A stretch of 64,000 nt of DNA from Streptomyces hygroscopicus subsp. hygroscopicus. GTDB taxonomy: Bacteria; Actinomycetota; Actinomycetes; Streptomycetales; Streptomycetaceae. A model generated the notes under the pieces. The model was not told where the DNA came from and did not search any database. It was given only the letters and a program-made list of their open reading frames with translations. Both the position numbers and the translations under genes were made by a program. The stretch spans positions 124,001 through 188,000 of the forward strand of contig NZ_BSSM01000007.1 in the NCBI RefSeq assembly GCF_030269125.1, given 5' to 3'. Below, one piece after another: positions 23,901-30,892 of the stretch (positions within the stretch are counted from its first letter, which is position 1; every line of letters begins with the position of its first letter).

Positions 23901-24464
23901 TCAGGCGGTCCGGGGCGCGAGCAGGGCGAGCAGACCGTCGACGGCCGCGTCGAAGGCGGCGGGGGAGCCGGCGGCGCGGGCGAGCACGTAACCGCCCTGC
24001 ACGGTCGCCAGCACCGTCGCGCCGATCTGCCCGCTGTCCAGCTCCGGCGCGAACTGCCCCTGGCTCTTGCCCTCTTCGACGATGCCGGCGATCCGCTCAC
24101 GGATCCAGGCGAGGGTCTCGTCCACCGGGGCGCGCAGCTCGTCGCTGGCGATCACGTCCGGGTCCATGGTCAGCCGGCCGATCGGGCAGCCGCGCAGCAC
24201 CTCGCGTTCGCGGTGCAGATACGCCTCGATGCGCTCGTACGGCGTGCCGGGGCCCTCCAGCGAGCGCTCGGCCGCCGCCCGCAGCTGTTCGGCGGTCCGG
24301 CGGATCGCCGTCAGGGCGAGGTCCGGCTTGCCCTTGAAGTGGTGGTACATGCTGCCCTGGCCGGCGCCCGCGCGCTCCAGGATCGCCTTGGGGCTGGTGC
24401 CCACGTAGCCGCGTTCCCAGAGCAGGTCGCGGGTCGACTCGATCAGTCGTTCGGGGGTGCTCAT
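23901..24464 (-). CDS. TetR/AcrR-family transcriptional regulator
   Basis: A 187-residue repressor. The helix-turn-helix reads YVGTSPKAILERAGAGQGSM followed by YHHFKGKPDLALTAIRRTAE near residues 25-60, and the C-terminal domain is of the type seen in LmrA/YxaF-like regulators (GCPIGRLTMDPDV near residue 92). It is the first gene of an operon with DUF4865 and a phosphotriesterase-like enzyme, and a 20-bp imperfect palindrome overlaps its promoter, so it likely controls its own operon. The start is the ATG giving MSTPERL; an ATG 5 codons upstream falls in the operator region. Confidence 0.85.
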   Translation of the reverse strand: MSTPERLIESTRDLLWERGYVGTSPKAILERAGAGQGSMYHHFKGKPDLALTAIRRTAEQLRAAAERSLEGPGTPYERIEAYLHREREVLRGCPIGRLTMDPDVIASDELRAPVDETLAWIRERIAGIVEEGKSQGQFAPELDSGQIGATVLATVQGGYVLARAAGSPAAFDAAVDGLLALLAPRTA

Positions 24465-24472
24465 GAGGGCAG

Positions 24473-24492
24473 TGTACATACTGGTAGATACA
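24473..24492. promoter_or_regulatory. TetR operator/promoter
   Basis: TGTACATACTGGTAGATACA is an imperfect palindrome (7 of 10 positions match) 9 bp before the tetR ATG. It is conspicuously AT-rich against its surroundings and includes possible -10 sequence. Confidence 0.5.
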
Positions 24493-24601
24493 GAGGCGGC
24501 CGCGAGGGCGGAGGGGGCGGGGTCGGGACGTGCGGCGGGCGGTCGTCACCGCTCCCCGCACGTCCGCCCGCTCGGTGCCGTGCGCCTGTCCGCCGGTCCG
24601 G

Positions 24602-25204
24602 TCAGCCCGCCCCGACCGGGTGGCTCGCGGTCAGTTCGTGTCCGCCCGGAGCCGTGGTGGCCGCCGCGGGGACCGCCGCCCGAGGCGGGGTGGCGGGGGG
24701 TGTCGTGCTGACGGCACCCGCCATCACCGGAGCGGGTGTCGGCCGGTGTTCCGGCACGCGGCGGGGCGTGCGGGCCGGATGGCCGGGCGTCGCGGGCAGG
24801 GTGAACCATACGACCTTGCCGTTGTCGCCGTCCGGCCGCGCGCCCCAGCTCTCGCTGACGGCGGCGACCATGGCGAGGCCCCGCCCGCAGGTGGCGAGCG
24901 GCGTCGTGCCCGCCGTGTCCGTGTCCGTGTCCTCGGCCGGAACCGGCAGCCGCGGGTCGTGGTCGCGCACCGACACGGTGAGCCGGTCCGGTTGCAGCTC
25001 CAGTTCGACGGTGCACGACTTGTCGGGCCTCGCGTGCCGGTGGACGTTGCTGAGCAGCTCCGTCACACCGAGCGCGGCCCGGTCTATCAACGGGTCCAGA
25101 TGCCAGTAGCGCAATTGCGCAGATACGATTCTGCGGACCTGGCCGATCCGCGACGGCAGGGCTTGCAGCTCCACCGTGCAGTGCCTGCTTGGGTGACTGA
25201 TCAC
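24602..25204 (-). CDS. RsbW-like ATP-binding protein (HATPase, GHKL)
   Basis: A 200-residue protein. Residues 1-140 form a GHKL ATPase domain as in anti-sigma factors RsbW/SpoIIAB: N-box LGVTELLSNVHRHARPDKSC near residue 45, ATP lid region VRDHDPRLPVPAED, and G-box CGRGLAMVAAVSESWG near residue 108. The rest is a Pro/Ala/Thr-rich tail with no fold visible. Streptomyces has dozens of such short kinases, which may bind anti-anti-sigma factors or PP2C proteins; no partner is adjacent. It is cytosolic. The gap upstream on its 5' side (25205-25880) has no gene and should hold its promoter. Confidence 0.8.
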   Translation of the reverse strand: MISHPSRHCTVELQALPSRIGQVRRIVSAQLRYWHLDPLIDRAALGVTELLSNVHRHARPDKSCTVELELQPDRLTVSVRDHDPRLPVPAEDTDTDTAGTTPLATCGRGLAMVAAVSESWGARPDGDNGKVVWFTLPATPGHPARTPRRVPEHRPTPAPVMAGAVSTTPPATPPRAAVPAAATTAPGGHELTASHPVGAG

Positions 25205-25880
25205 GGCTGCGACTCCCCGATGTGAGGTCCGGAAGGGAACCGGAGGAACACGGAGAACAACGGATCCAGCAGGCCCCTCGGGAAAGCTGCCGCCTGCTGT
25301 CGTGGCCGGCGGGCTGGTTCGCAGCGTTGTCGCCGGTAAACCCAGAGTGACGTGAGACCAGCGTGACGCAGGGGGCGACGTGTCGCAACTCGCCGTGTAT
25401 GCGTGGACACGCTGTGTGCATGGGCCGGGCTGTGAGGAGGCTGGGGGAGGCCGGAAGCGCGGGGGCGGGACCGGTCGCCGGCGGGCGCGGGCGGCCGGCC
25501 CCGGTGCACCGTGCGGCGATGTCCCCGGTCGCCCCCGCGCCGTGGGCTGCCGGGGGCGGCGTCCGGGTGCCCCGCGTCGACGTCACGCGCTGTTCGGGCG
25601 GAGCGCGCAGTCCCCGCGCCGCCCGCGCCCCGGACGAGGACGCACGCGCCGCCGACGCCGCGTATCGACGCCTCGACCAGCCGCGCCGTGCGCATCGACG
25701 CCCGGCCCCGCCGAGTCTCGCGCCGTCGAGCCCGCCTGGCCGAGTCTCGCGCAACCGGACCTCGCGCCGCTGGACCCGGCATCGTCGAGCCGCGCGCCGT
25801 CGAGCCCTTGGCGATCCCGCCGTCCGGCTCCCTCCCGTCGGCGTCGACGCCCCCTGTCGCCCGGCCCCCGCGGGTCACTC
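25205..25880. other. Gene-free stretch with low-complexity sequence
   Basis: The 676 bp between the RsbW-like gene and the small 25881-26204 gene show long open frames in all directions but no conserved protein. The right half is dominated by repeats of GTCGAGCC-like words. Promoter sequence for the RsbW-like gene is expected in 25205-25400. Confidence 0.4.
25709..25810. repeat. Imperfect short direct repeats
   Basis: CCGAGTCTCGCGC occurs at 25711-25723 and 25740-25752, 29 bp apart. CGCGCCGTCGAGCCC occurs at 25719-25733 and 25793-25807. The block looks like a degenerate tandem repeat in non-coding sequence. Confidence 0.55.
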
Positions 25881-26204
25881 TCAGTCGCCGCGTCCCGCCG
25901 CCCGGCGGACCGCTTCGATGAAGCGGCGGGCCGGCGGGGTGCCGGGGTCGCCCGGGGCGGGGTCCTGGTCGGCCAGGGTCAGCAGGTACCGCTGGCCGTT
26001 GATGTCGGCCAGCGCCTTGTCGTCCGGCGCGAACCACGGTTTGGAGGCGCGCACCGCCTGCACCGGTGCGCTGTCGATCTCGCTGCCGTAACTGTTGAGA
26101 AGTTCCACCCTGCCCTCGCTGATCCGGACCTGTCCGGCCCGGGTGAGCGAGCGCATGCGTTTGCCGATCCGCACGCCCTTGGCCGTGAACTCCGGCTCCG
26201 CCAT
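25881..26204 (-). CDS. Conserved hypothetical protein, 107 aa
   Basis: A 107-residue protein opening MAEPEFTAKGVRIGKRMRSL and containing GQVRISEGRVELLNSYGSEI, a run of short strands that looks like a small PH-like or SH3-like beta barrel, then QRYLLTLADQDPA and a C-terminal helix RRFIEAVRRAAG. There is no signal peptide, cysteine or membrane segment. I recognise the style of a widespread Streptomyces hypothetical but know no function. The ATG has a plausible GAGGG site. It is divergent from the Cds1-like gene with about 310 bp between. Confidence 0.65.
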   Translation of the reverse strand: MAEPEFTAKGVRIGKRMRSLTRAGQVRISEGRVELLNSYGSEIDSAPVQAVRASKPWFAPDDKALADINGQRYLLTLADQDPAPGDPGTPPARRFIEAVRRAAGRGD

Positions 26205-26400
26205 CCCTCGCCGCCCCCTTGTACGCGTGTTCCCGTGATCCGGTGTGCGCCCCCGTTCGCGTGCGGGACCATCGTCCCGACGCGTGCAGTCTGCCGCGAC
26301 ACGGCACGGAGCACCAGTGCGCGCGGGGGCGCGCACGACAGCGGCCCGGAGCACACGCGGCGGCACGCCCCGCCGTCCCATACGCCCGTGCCCCAGGGTG

Positions 26401-26419
26401 TCTTTGGGCCGCCCAAAGA
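26401..26419. promoter_or_regulatory. Perfect 19-bp palindrome upstream of the PLP enzyme
   Basis: TCTTTGGGCCGCCCAAAGA is a perfect palindrome with 9-bp arms about one central base, 97 bp before the GTG start. It is a strong candidate repressor/activator site for sulfur or cysteine control, but no regulator gene adjoins it. Confidence 0.6.
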
Positions 26420-26515
26420 TGCGTTTATGCAGGTGGGAAGCGGTCTGAAAGATGCCTATGCTCGAAGTGCCGGCCGCTCCAGGCGCCGTCGGCGCAGAGC
26501 GTAAGGAGCCCCGAC

Positions 26516-27640
26516 GTGAGCATCACCCCCCGGACCCGGACCGGCGCCACCCTCGACGTCGACCGCAGCGACCCCGCCTACCGCGCGTGGCTGAAGGAGG
26601 CCGTCCGCAAGGTCCAGGCCGACGCCAACCGCTCGGCCGACACCCATCTGCTGCGCTTCCCGCTGCCCGACCACTGGGGCATCGACCTCTACCTGAAGGA
26701 CGAGTCGACGCACCCCACCGGCAGCCTCAAGCACCGGCTCGCCCGCTCGCTGTTCCTGTACGGCCTCTGCAACGGCTGGATCCGCCCCGGCCGCCCGGTG
26801 ATCGAGGCATCCAGCGGCTCCACCGCCGTCTCCGAGGCGTACTTCGCCAAGCTGATCGGCGTGCCCTTCATCGCGGTCATGCCCCGCACGACCAGCGCCG
26901 AGAAGTGCCGCCTGATCGAGTTCCACGGCGGACGGTGCCACTTCGTGGACGACTCCAGGAAGATGTACGAGGAGTCCGCCCGGCTCGCGGCGGAGACCGG
27001 CGGCCACTACATGGACCAGTTCACCTACGCCGAGCGGGCCACCGACTGGCGCGGCAACAACAACATCGCCGAGTCCATCTTCCGCCAGATGGAGTTGGAG
27101 CGGTTCCCGGAGCCGACGTGGATCGTGGCCACGGCGGGCACCGGCGGCACCTCGGCGACCCTCGCCCGCTACGTGCACTACATGCAGTACGACACCCGCA
27201 TCTGCGTCGCCGACCCGGACAACTCCTGCTTCTTCGAGGGCTGGACCACCGGCGACCCCGACGTCACCTGCGACTGCGGCTCCCGCATCGAGGGCATCGG
27301 CCGGCCGCGCATGGAGCCGAGCTTCGTGCCCGGCGGGATCGACCGGATGATGAAGGTCCCGGACGCGGCGAGCGTCGCCGCCGTCCGCGCGCTGGAGGGG
27401 GTGATCGGTCGCAGGGCGGGCGGTTCCACCGGGACCGGGCTGTGGAGCGCGCTGAAGATCGTCTCCGAGATGGTGGCCGAGGGCCGGACCGGCAGCGTCG
27501 TCACCCTGCTGTGCGACCCGGGCGACCGGTACCTCGACAAGTACTACTCGGACGCGTGGCTCGCGCAGCAGGGCCTGGACATCGCGCCGTACACGGCGGC
27601 GATCGAGACGCTGCTGGCCACGGGGGTGTGGTCCGAGTGA
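26516..27640 (+). CDS. PLP-dependent cysteine synthase family protein (Cds1-like)
   Basis: A 374-residue fold-type II PLP enzyme. The PLP lysine lies in PTGSLKHRLARSL near residue 75; the asparagine/serine loop EASSGSTAVSEAYFAKL near residue 100 and the phosphate-binding glycine loop ATAGTGGTSATLARY near residue 208 match cysteine synthase relatives. Its overall pattern resembles the actinobacterial group that includes M. tuberculosis Cds1 (Rv3684), reported as a cysteine desulfhydrase that releases sulfide. Degrading cysteine is thus as likely as making it. The GTG at 26516 follows AAGGAG by 7 bp. A perfect palindrome lies upstream. Confidence 0.85.
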   Translation: MSITPRTRTGATLDVDRSDPAYRAWLKEAVRKVQADANRSADTHLLRFPLPDHWGIDLYLKDESTHPTGSLKHRLARSLFLYGLCNGWIRPGRPVIEASSGSTAVSEAYFAKLIGVPFIAVMPRTTSAEKCRLIEFHGGRCHFVDDSRKMYEESARLAAETGGHYMDQFTYAERATDWRGNNNIAESIFRQMELERFPEPTWIVATAGTGGTSATLARYVHYMQYDTRICVADPDNSCFFEGWTTGDPDVTCDCGSRIEGIGRPRMEPSFVPGGIDRMMKVPDAASVAAVRALEGVIGRRAGGSTGTGLWSALKIVSEMVAEGRTGSVVTLLCDPGDRYLDKYYSDAWLAQQGLDIAPYTAAIETLLATGVWSE

Positions 27641-27707
27641 ACGCCCCGCTCCGGGCCGCCCCTTCCAGGGCCCGTACGGCGGGGTGGCCAGGGGTGGGGG
27701 AAAAGGG

Positions 27708-27737
27708 TTGGAGCCATGACGACCGGGCTGGTAGCTT
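27708..27737 (+). promoter_or_regulatory. Candidate promoter for the leader ORF and hydrolase
   Basis: TTGGAG (27708-27713), an 18-bp spacer and TAGCTT (27732-27737) fit a vegetative Streptomyces promoter. Transcription would start near 27744, giving a leader of about 30 nt before the small ORF. Confidence 0.45.
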
Positions 27738-27774
27738 GCGGTCGACCGTGACACCGCCCGAGGAGGTGAGACCC

Positions 27775-27828
27775 ATGAACGCTGTATCGACGTGGGTGCT
27801 CCCCCTTCCCGTCACGGCCGGCGATTGA
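27775..27828 (+). CDS. Putative regulatory leader peptide, 17 aa
   Basis: A 17-residue ORF, MNAVSTWVLPLPVTAGD, with a near-ideal ribosome site: GGAGGTGA ends 5 nt before the ATG. It stops 3 nt before a 52-nt hairpin that abuts the start codon of the next gene. This layout is that of a leader peptide whose translation, or stalling on it, opens a downstream site. The peptide contains no run of one amino acid, so sensing of a drug or of ribosome speed is more likely than amino-acid attenuation. I do not recognise the peptide. Confidence 0.6.
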   Translation: MNAVSTWVLPLPVTAGD

Positions 27829-27831
27829 CGT

Positions 27832-27883
27832 AGGTGTCGCCGGGAGCGCCTCGACAACAAGGCACTCCCGAAGGGCAACACCT
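27832..27883 (+). promoter_or_regulatory. Start-codon hairpin upstream of alpha/beta hydrolase
   Basis: Arms AGGTGT, GCC, GGGAG and GCCT (27832-27851) pair with AGGC, CTCCC, GGC and ACACCT (27860-27883). That gives 18 pairs, two C-A mismatches, a 4-nt bulge (GAAG) and an 8-nt loop. The base of the stem touches the GTG start at 27884, and the only ribosome-site candidate (AAGGG) is partly paired. A ribosome at the leader stop codon would cover the left arm. Confidence 0.65.
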
Positions 27884-28651
27884 GTGCATACTCCGCAGTT
27901 CACCGCCGAGTCGTCGTCGAACGGCATGGTGGAACGCGACTTCACCGTGGGCGACGTCCCCGGAGTTCTCTGGTCGCCGGCCTCCGGCGCCGGGCGCGCC
28001 CCCCTGGTCCTGATGGGCCACGGCGGCGGCCACCACAAGAAGCATCCGGCGATGGCGGGCCGGGCGCAGCGCCTCGTGACCGGCTGCGGCTTCCACGTCG
28101 CCGTCATCGACGCCCCCGGTCACGGCGACCGGCCACGTACCGCGTACGACGAGCAGGAGGTCGCCGAGCTGCGCAAGGCGCAGGCGGCGGGCGAGCCGGA
28201 GGGCCCGATCGTCGTCCGCTACAACGCCCGCCTGGCGGAACTCGCCGTGCCCGAGTGGCGGGCGGCCCTGGACGCCCTCCGGGAACTTCCGGAGATCGGC
28301 GCCGATGGCCCCGTGGGTTACCTCGGCATCGGCCTGGGCACCGCGATCGGGGTGCCGCTGGTGGCGACCGAGCCCCGGATCAGGGCCGCGGTCTTCGTTT
28401 CCACCTGGCCCGATGTCCTGCTCGAGAAGGCGAGGCAGATCACCGTCCCGGTCGAGTTCGACATGCAGTGGGACGACGAGCGCGTCCCGCGCGAGGCCGG
28501 TCTCGCGCTGTTCGACGCCTTCGCCTCGAAGGAGAAGACGCTGCACGCCAACGCGGGCAAGCACCTCGAACTGCCCCGGTTCGAGGCCGACAGCGCGGTC
28601 CACTTCTTCGCCCGGCACCTTGGCCGGGCGGTCACCTCACCGGCCGCCTGA
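27884..28651 (+). CDS. Alpha/beta hydrolase (dienelactone hydrolase-like)
   Basis: A 255-residue alpha/beta hydrolase. The oxyanion segment PLVLMGHGGGHHKKHPAMAG and VIDAPGHGDRP belong to the N-terminal half. The nucleophile elbow region is GYLGIGLGTAIG (near residue 145), where the usual Ser is not obvious: G-I-G-L-G replaces G-x-S-x-G, so catalysis may be altered or lost. An acidic loop MQWDDERVPREAG and a late histidine (NAGKHLELP) remain. It may be an esterase-like or binding protein. It starts with a GTG directly at the foot of a hairpin and follows a 17-codon leader ORF, so its translation is probably controlled. Confidence 0.8.
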   Translation: MHTPQFTAESSSNGMVERDFTVGDVPGVLWSPASGAGRAPLVLMGHGGGHHKKHPAMAGRAQRLVTGCGFHVAVIDAPGHGDRPRTAYDEQEVAELRKAQAAGEPEGPIVVRYNARLAELAVPEWRAALDALRELPEIGADGPVGYLGIGLGTAIGVPLVATEPRIRAAVFVSTWPDVLLEKARQITVPVEFDMQWDDERVPREAGLALFDAFASKEKTLHANAGKHLELPRFEADSAVHFFARHLGRAVTSPAA

Positions 28652-29184
28652 GACGAGCGGCGGCGTCCGGTCTGCCGATCGGGCGCCGCCGCCGCGGCCC
28701 GGGGGCCGGATCGCCGAGCCCCGGCGGGTAGCCGACGGGCGTCCTGCCGTGGTGGTGGCAGGGCCCGCCCCTCCTGGTGTTCGCGGTCGGCCGCCGTCCC
28801 TGCCGCTACCCGTGTTCGCGGCCTGCTCGCACCTCCCTGGGGTGAGCGCCCTGATCCCGCGCCCGCGCAGGCGGGCGCGGCGCGTCCGTCAGGAGCACGC
28901 CTCGTCGCAGGCCACCGCGCCCGGTCGGGCGCGCGGACGGCCGGCGGCCGCACACCGGCCTCCTTCCGGCGCGCGGCGCGACGGTGAACCCGTCGGCGAT
29001 GACCTCGCGGGCGGCGACGCCGGCCTCCTGCGGGCCGTACCTGCCGACCCCGTGCACCTCGTCGACGACGGTGGCCGCCACCCGGTGGGACCGTCGGCGG
29101 CCCGCACCCCGGCGCGAGCACGGACGCCGACGGGTGACGACGGCGGTCCGCCGCGGGGCGGACCTCGCTCGTCAGCCCACGCCC
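28652..29184. other. Gene-free stretch, possible gene remnant
   Basis: The 533 bp contain no intact gene. A short minus-strand frame near 28980-29081 reads VDEVHGVGRYGPQEAG, which recalls the helix-hairpin-helix of base-excision DNA glycosylases, but the frame decays at once on both sides. It may be a relic of a deleted gene. Palindromic GC-rich words between 28860 and 28880 could form the hydrolase terminator. Confidence 0.3.
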
Positions 29185-29646
29185 CTAGGCCAGATACCGG
29201 TCCAGCGCCGCGACCGCCCGGCCGAAGGCGATGTCCACGCCCGGCGCGGCCGGCCGGCAGCCCAGGCGGAACGCGGCCGTGCCGTCGAGCGCGAAGGTCG
29301 TGCAGAGGCGGGTCCCGGAGCCGGCCGGCGCCGGCCGGCACTCCTCCACCCGGGCGCGGGCACCCGGGGTGTTCGTCGCGTCGACGCGATACGTGTACAC
29401 CTCGGGCTTCTCGGTGACCAGGACCGTCTCCTCGAAGCGGATGCCGCCGTGCAGCCGGACATGCCGCCCGCCGTGGCCGGCTCGGGCGGAGGCCACGGCC
29501 GAGAACCACCGCGGCATGTCGGCCACGTCCTCGGCGAGCGCCTGGAAGACCTTGTCCGGGGAGGCGGCGATGTCCCGGCCGAACACCAGCCGCACGGGCG
29601 CGCGTTCGAGAAAGTCCGGTCCGACCGGACGCAGACGCCGGGCCAT
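29185..29646 (-). CDS. SRPBCC / polyketide cyclase-type protein
   Basis: A 153-residue START/SRPBCC-fold protein. The order helix-strand-helix (LVFGRDIAASPDKVFQALAE, VADMPRWFSAVASARAG) followed by long strands (RFEETVLVTEKPEVYTYRVD, GTRLCTTFALDGT) and a long C-terminal helix (DIAFGRAVAALDRYLA) gives a helix-grip hydrophobic pocket. Such proteins bind or cyclise small hydrophobic molecules; the ligand is unknown. Ribosome site GAGGAGG lies 9 nt before the ATG at 29646. It is 94 bp downstream of the DeoR gene on the same strand. Confidence 0.8.
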   Translation of the reverse strand: MARRLRPVGPDFLERAPVRLVFGRDIAASPDKVFQALAEDVADMPRWFSAVASARAGHGGRHVRLHGGIRFEETVLVTEKPEVYTYRVDATNTPGARARVEECRPAPAGSGTRLCTTFALDGTAAFRLGCRPAAPGVDIAFGRAVAALDRYLA

Positions 29647-29740
29647 GGCGGGAAACCTCCTCGTGAAGTCCCGTACATCACCGCGACGTTGCACGTCTCC
29701 GTACGGGACGGGCCGTGGTGGCGGCGTAGTTGACGCGGTG

Positions 29741-30619
29741 TCAGCCGTCCTCGGCGTCGGCGCCGACGTCACCGTCCGGTTCCTCTTCCTCCACACCCGC
29801 GTCCCCGGTGTCCTGCTCCCCGGCCACGATCAGCCGCATCTGCTCGGAGATCTCCGCGCGTGCCTCCTCCGGCAGGCCCGAGTCGGTCACCAGGGTGTCC
29901 ACCTGCCCCAGCGTGGCGAACGAACTGAGGCCCACCGTCCCCCACTTGGTGTGGTCGGCGACGACCACCACCCGTCGCGCCGAGTGCACGAGGCGGCGGT
30001 TGGTCTCGGCCTCCGCCAGGTTCGGCGTGGACAGGCCGGCCTCGACCGATATGCCGTGCACGCCGAGGAAGAGCAGATCGAAGTGGAGCGCGGCGATCGC
30101 CTGGTCGGCCACCGGTCCCACCAGCGAGTCCGAGGGGGTGCGCACCCCGCCGGTCAGCACCACCGTGGGAGCGCCCTGCCGCTGGCCCGAGGTGCGCTGT
30201 GCCGCGTGGAAGACGTCCGCGACCCGCACCGAGTTCGTCACCACGGTCAGGTCGGGCACCTCCAGCAGGTGCTGCGCGAGCGCGTAGGTCGTCGTACCGC
30301 CGGACAGGGCGATCGCGGCGCCGGGGGCGACCAGGGCGGCGGCGGCCCGTGCGATGTCCTCCTTGGCCGACAGCTCCAGGCCCGACTTGGCCTCGAAGCC
30401 CGGTTCATGGGTGCTCGCCTCCACCACCGGGACCGCGCCGCCGTGCACCTTCTCCAGCACGCCCTGCCGGGCCAGCGCGTCCAGGTCGCGGCGCACGGTC
30501 ATGTCCGAGACGCCGAGTCTGCGGGTCAGCTCGTTGACCCGGGCACCCCCGCGGCGTCGGACCTCGTCCAGGATCAGGGCGCGGCGCTGCTCCGCGAGGA
30601 GGTGCTGATTCTCGCTCAC
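29741..30619 (-). CDS. DeoR/GlpR-family transcriptional regulator
   Basis: A 292-residue DeoR repressor. N-terminal helix-turn-helix: GARVNELTRRLGVSDMTVRR then DLDALARQGVLEKVHGGAVP. The C-terminal sugar-phosphate sensor contains ALSGGTTTYALAQHLLEVPD and VVVVADHTKWG near residue 220. It ends with an unusual acidic tail (GVEEEEPDGDVGADAEDG), about 25 residues beyond the family's normal end. No sugar gene is adjacent, so the target is not clear; the nearest divergent gene encodes a membrane serine hydrolase 274 bp away. The start is the GTG giving VSENQHLLAEQRR. Confidence 0.85.
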   Translation of the reverse strand: MSENQHLLAEQRRALILDEVRRRGGARVNELTRRLGVSDMTVRRDLDALARQGVLEKVHGGAVPVVEASTHEPGFEAKSGLELSAKEDIARAAAALVAPGAAIALSGGTTTYALAQHLLEVPDLTVVTNSVRVADVFHAAQRTSGQRQGAPTVVLTGGVRTPSDSLVGPVADQAIAALHFDLLFLGVHGISVEAGLSTPNLAEAETNRRLVHSARRVVVVADHTKWGTVGLSSFATLGQVDTLVTDSGLPEEARAEISEQMRLIVAGEQDTGDAGVEEEEPDGDVGADAEDG

Positions 30620-30892
30620 GTACGCTCCGGTCCTTTCGCCGCCAACCGTTCGAGTCACCCGGCGCACCCGCCTCCGACCAGTGGGTTCGTCGGTCGGGAG
30701 GTGCGCGGGCGTCCCATCTTTTCACGGCAGGGCACCGGGTGCGCCACCGCCCGGCGCGAGGCGGGCGGACCGCTCGGGGCGGTCGCCGACACATCGGTCG
30801 GGGAGATTCTGTGACGAGCGGTGTGCGGCTTCCCGGAACCGGACATCCTGAAGCGCGCACGGACACAGCCCGCACGGCGTCACGGGGGAAAC

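Noticed and set aside
25600..25810. Pentapeptide-repeat protein suspected from phrases such as GLDGARLGG
   Set aside because: The pattern lasts only a few units and switches frame; short DNA repeats explain it.
25201..26307. 368-codon minus-strand frame across the 25.2-25.9 kb gap
   Set aside because: Arg/Gly/Ala-rich low-complexity translation with no domain. It overlaps the better supported 107-residue gene in another frame.
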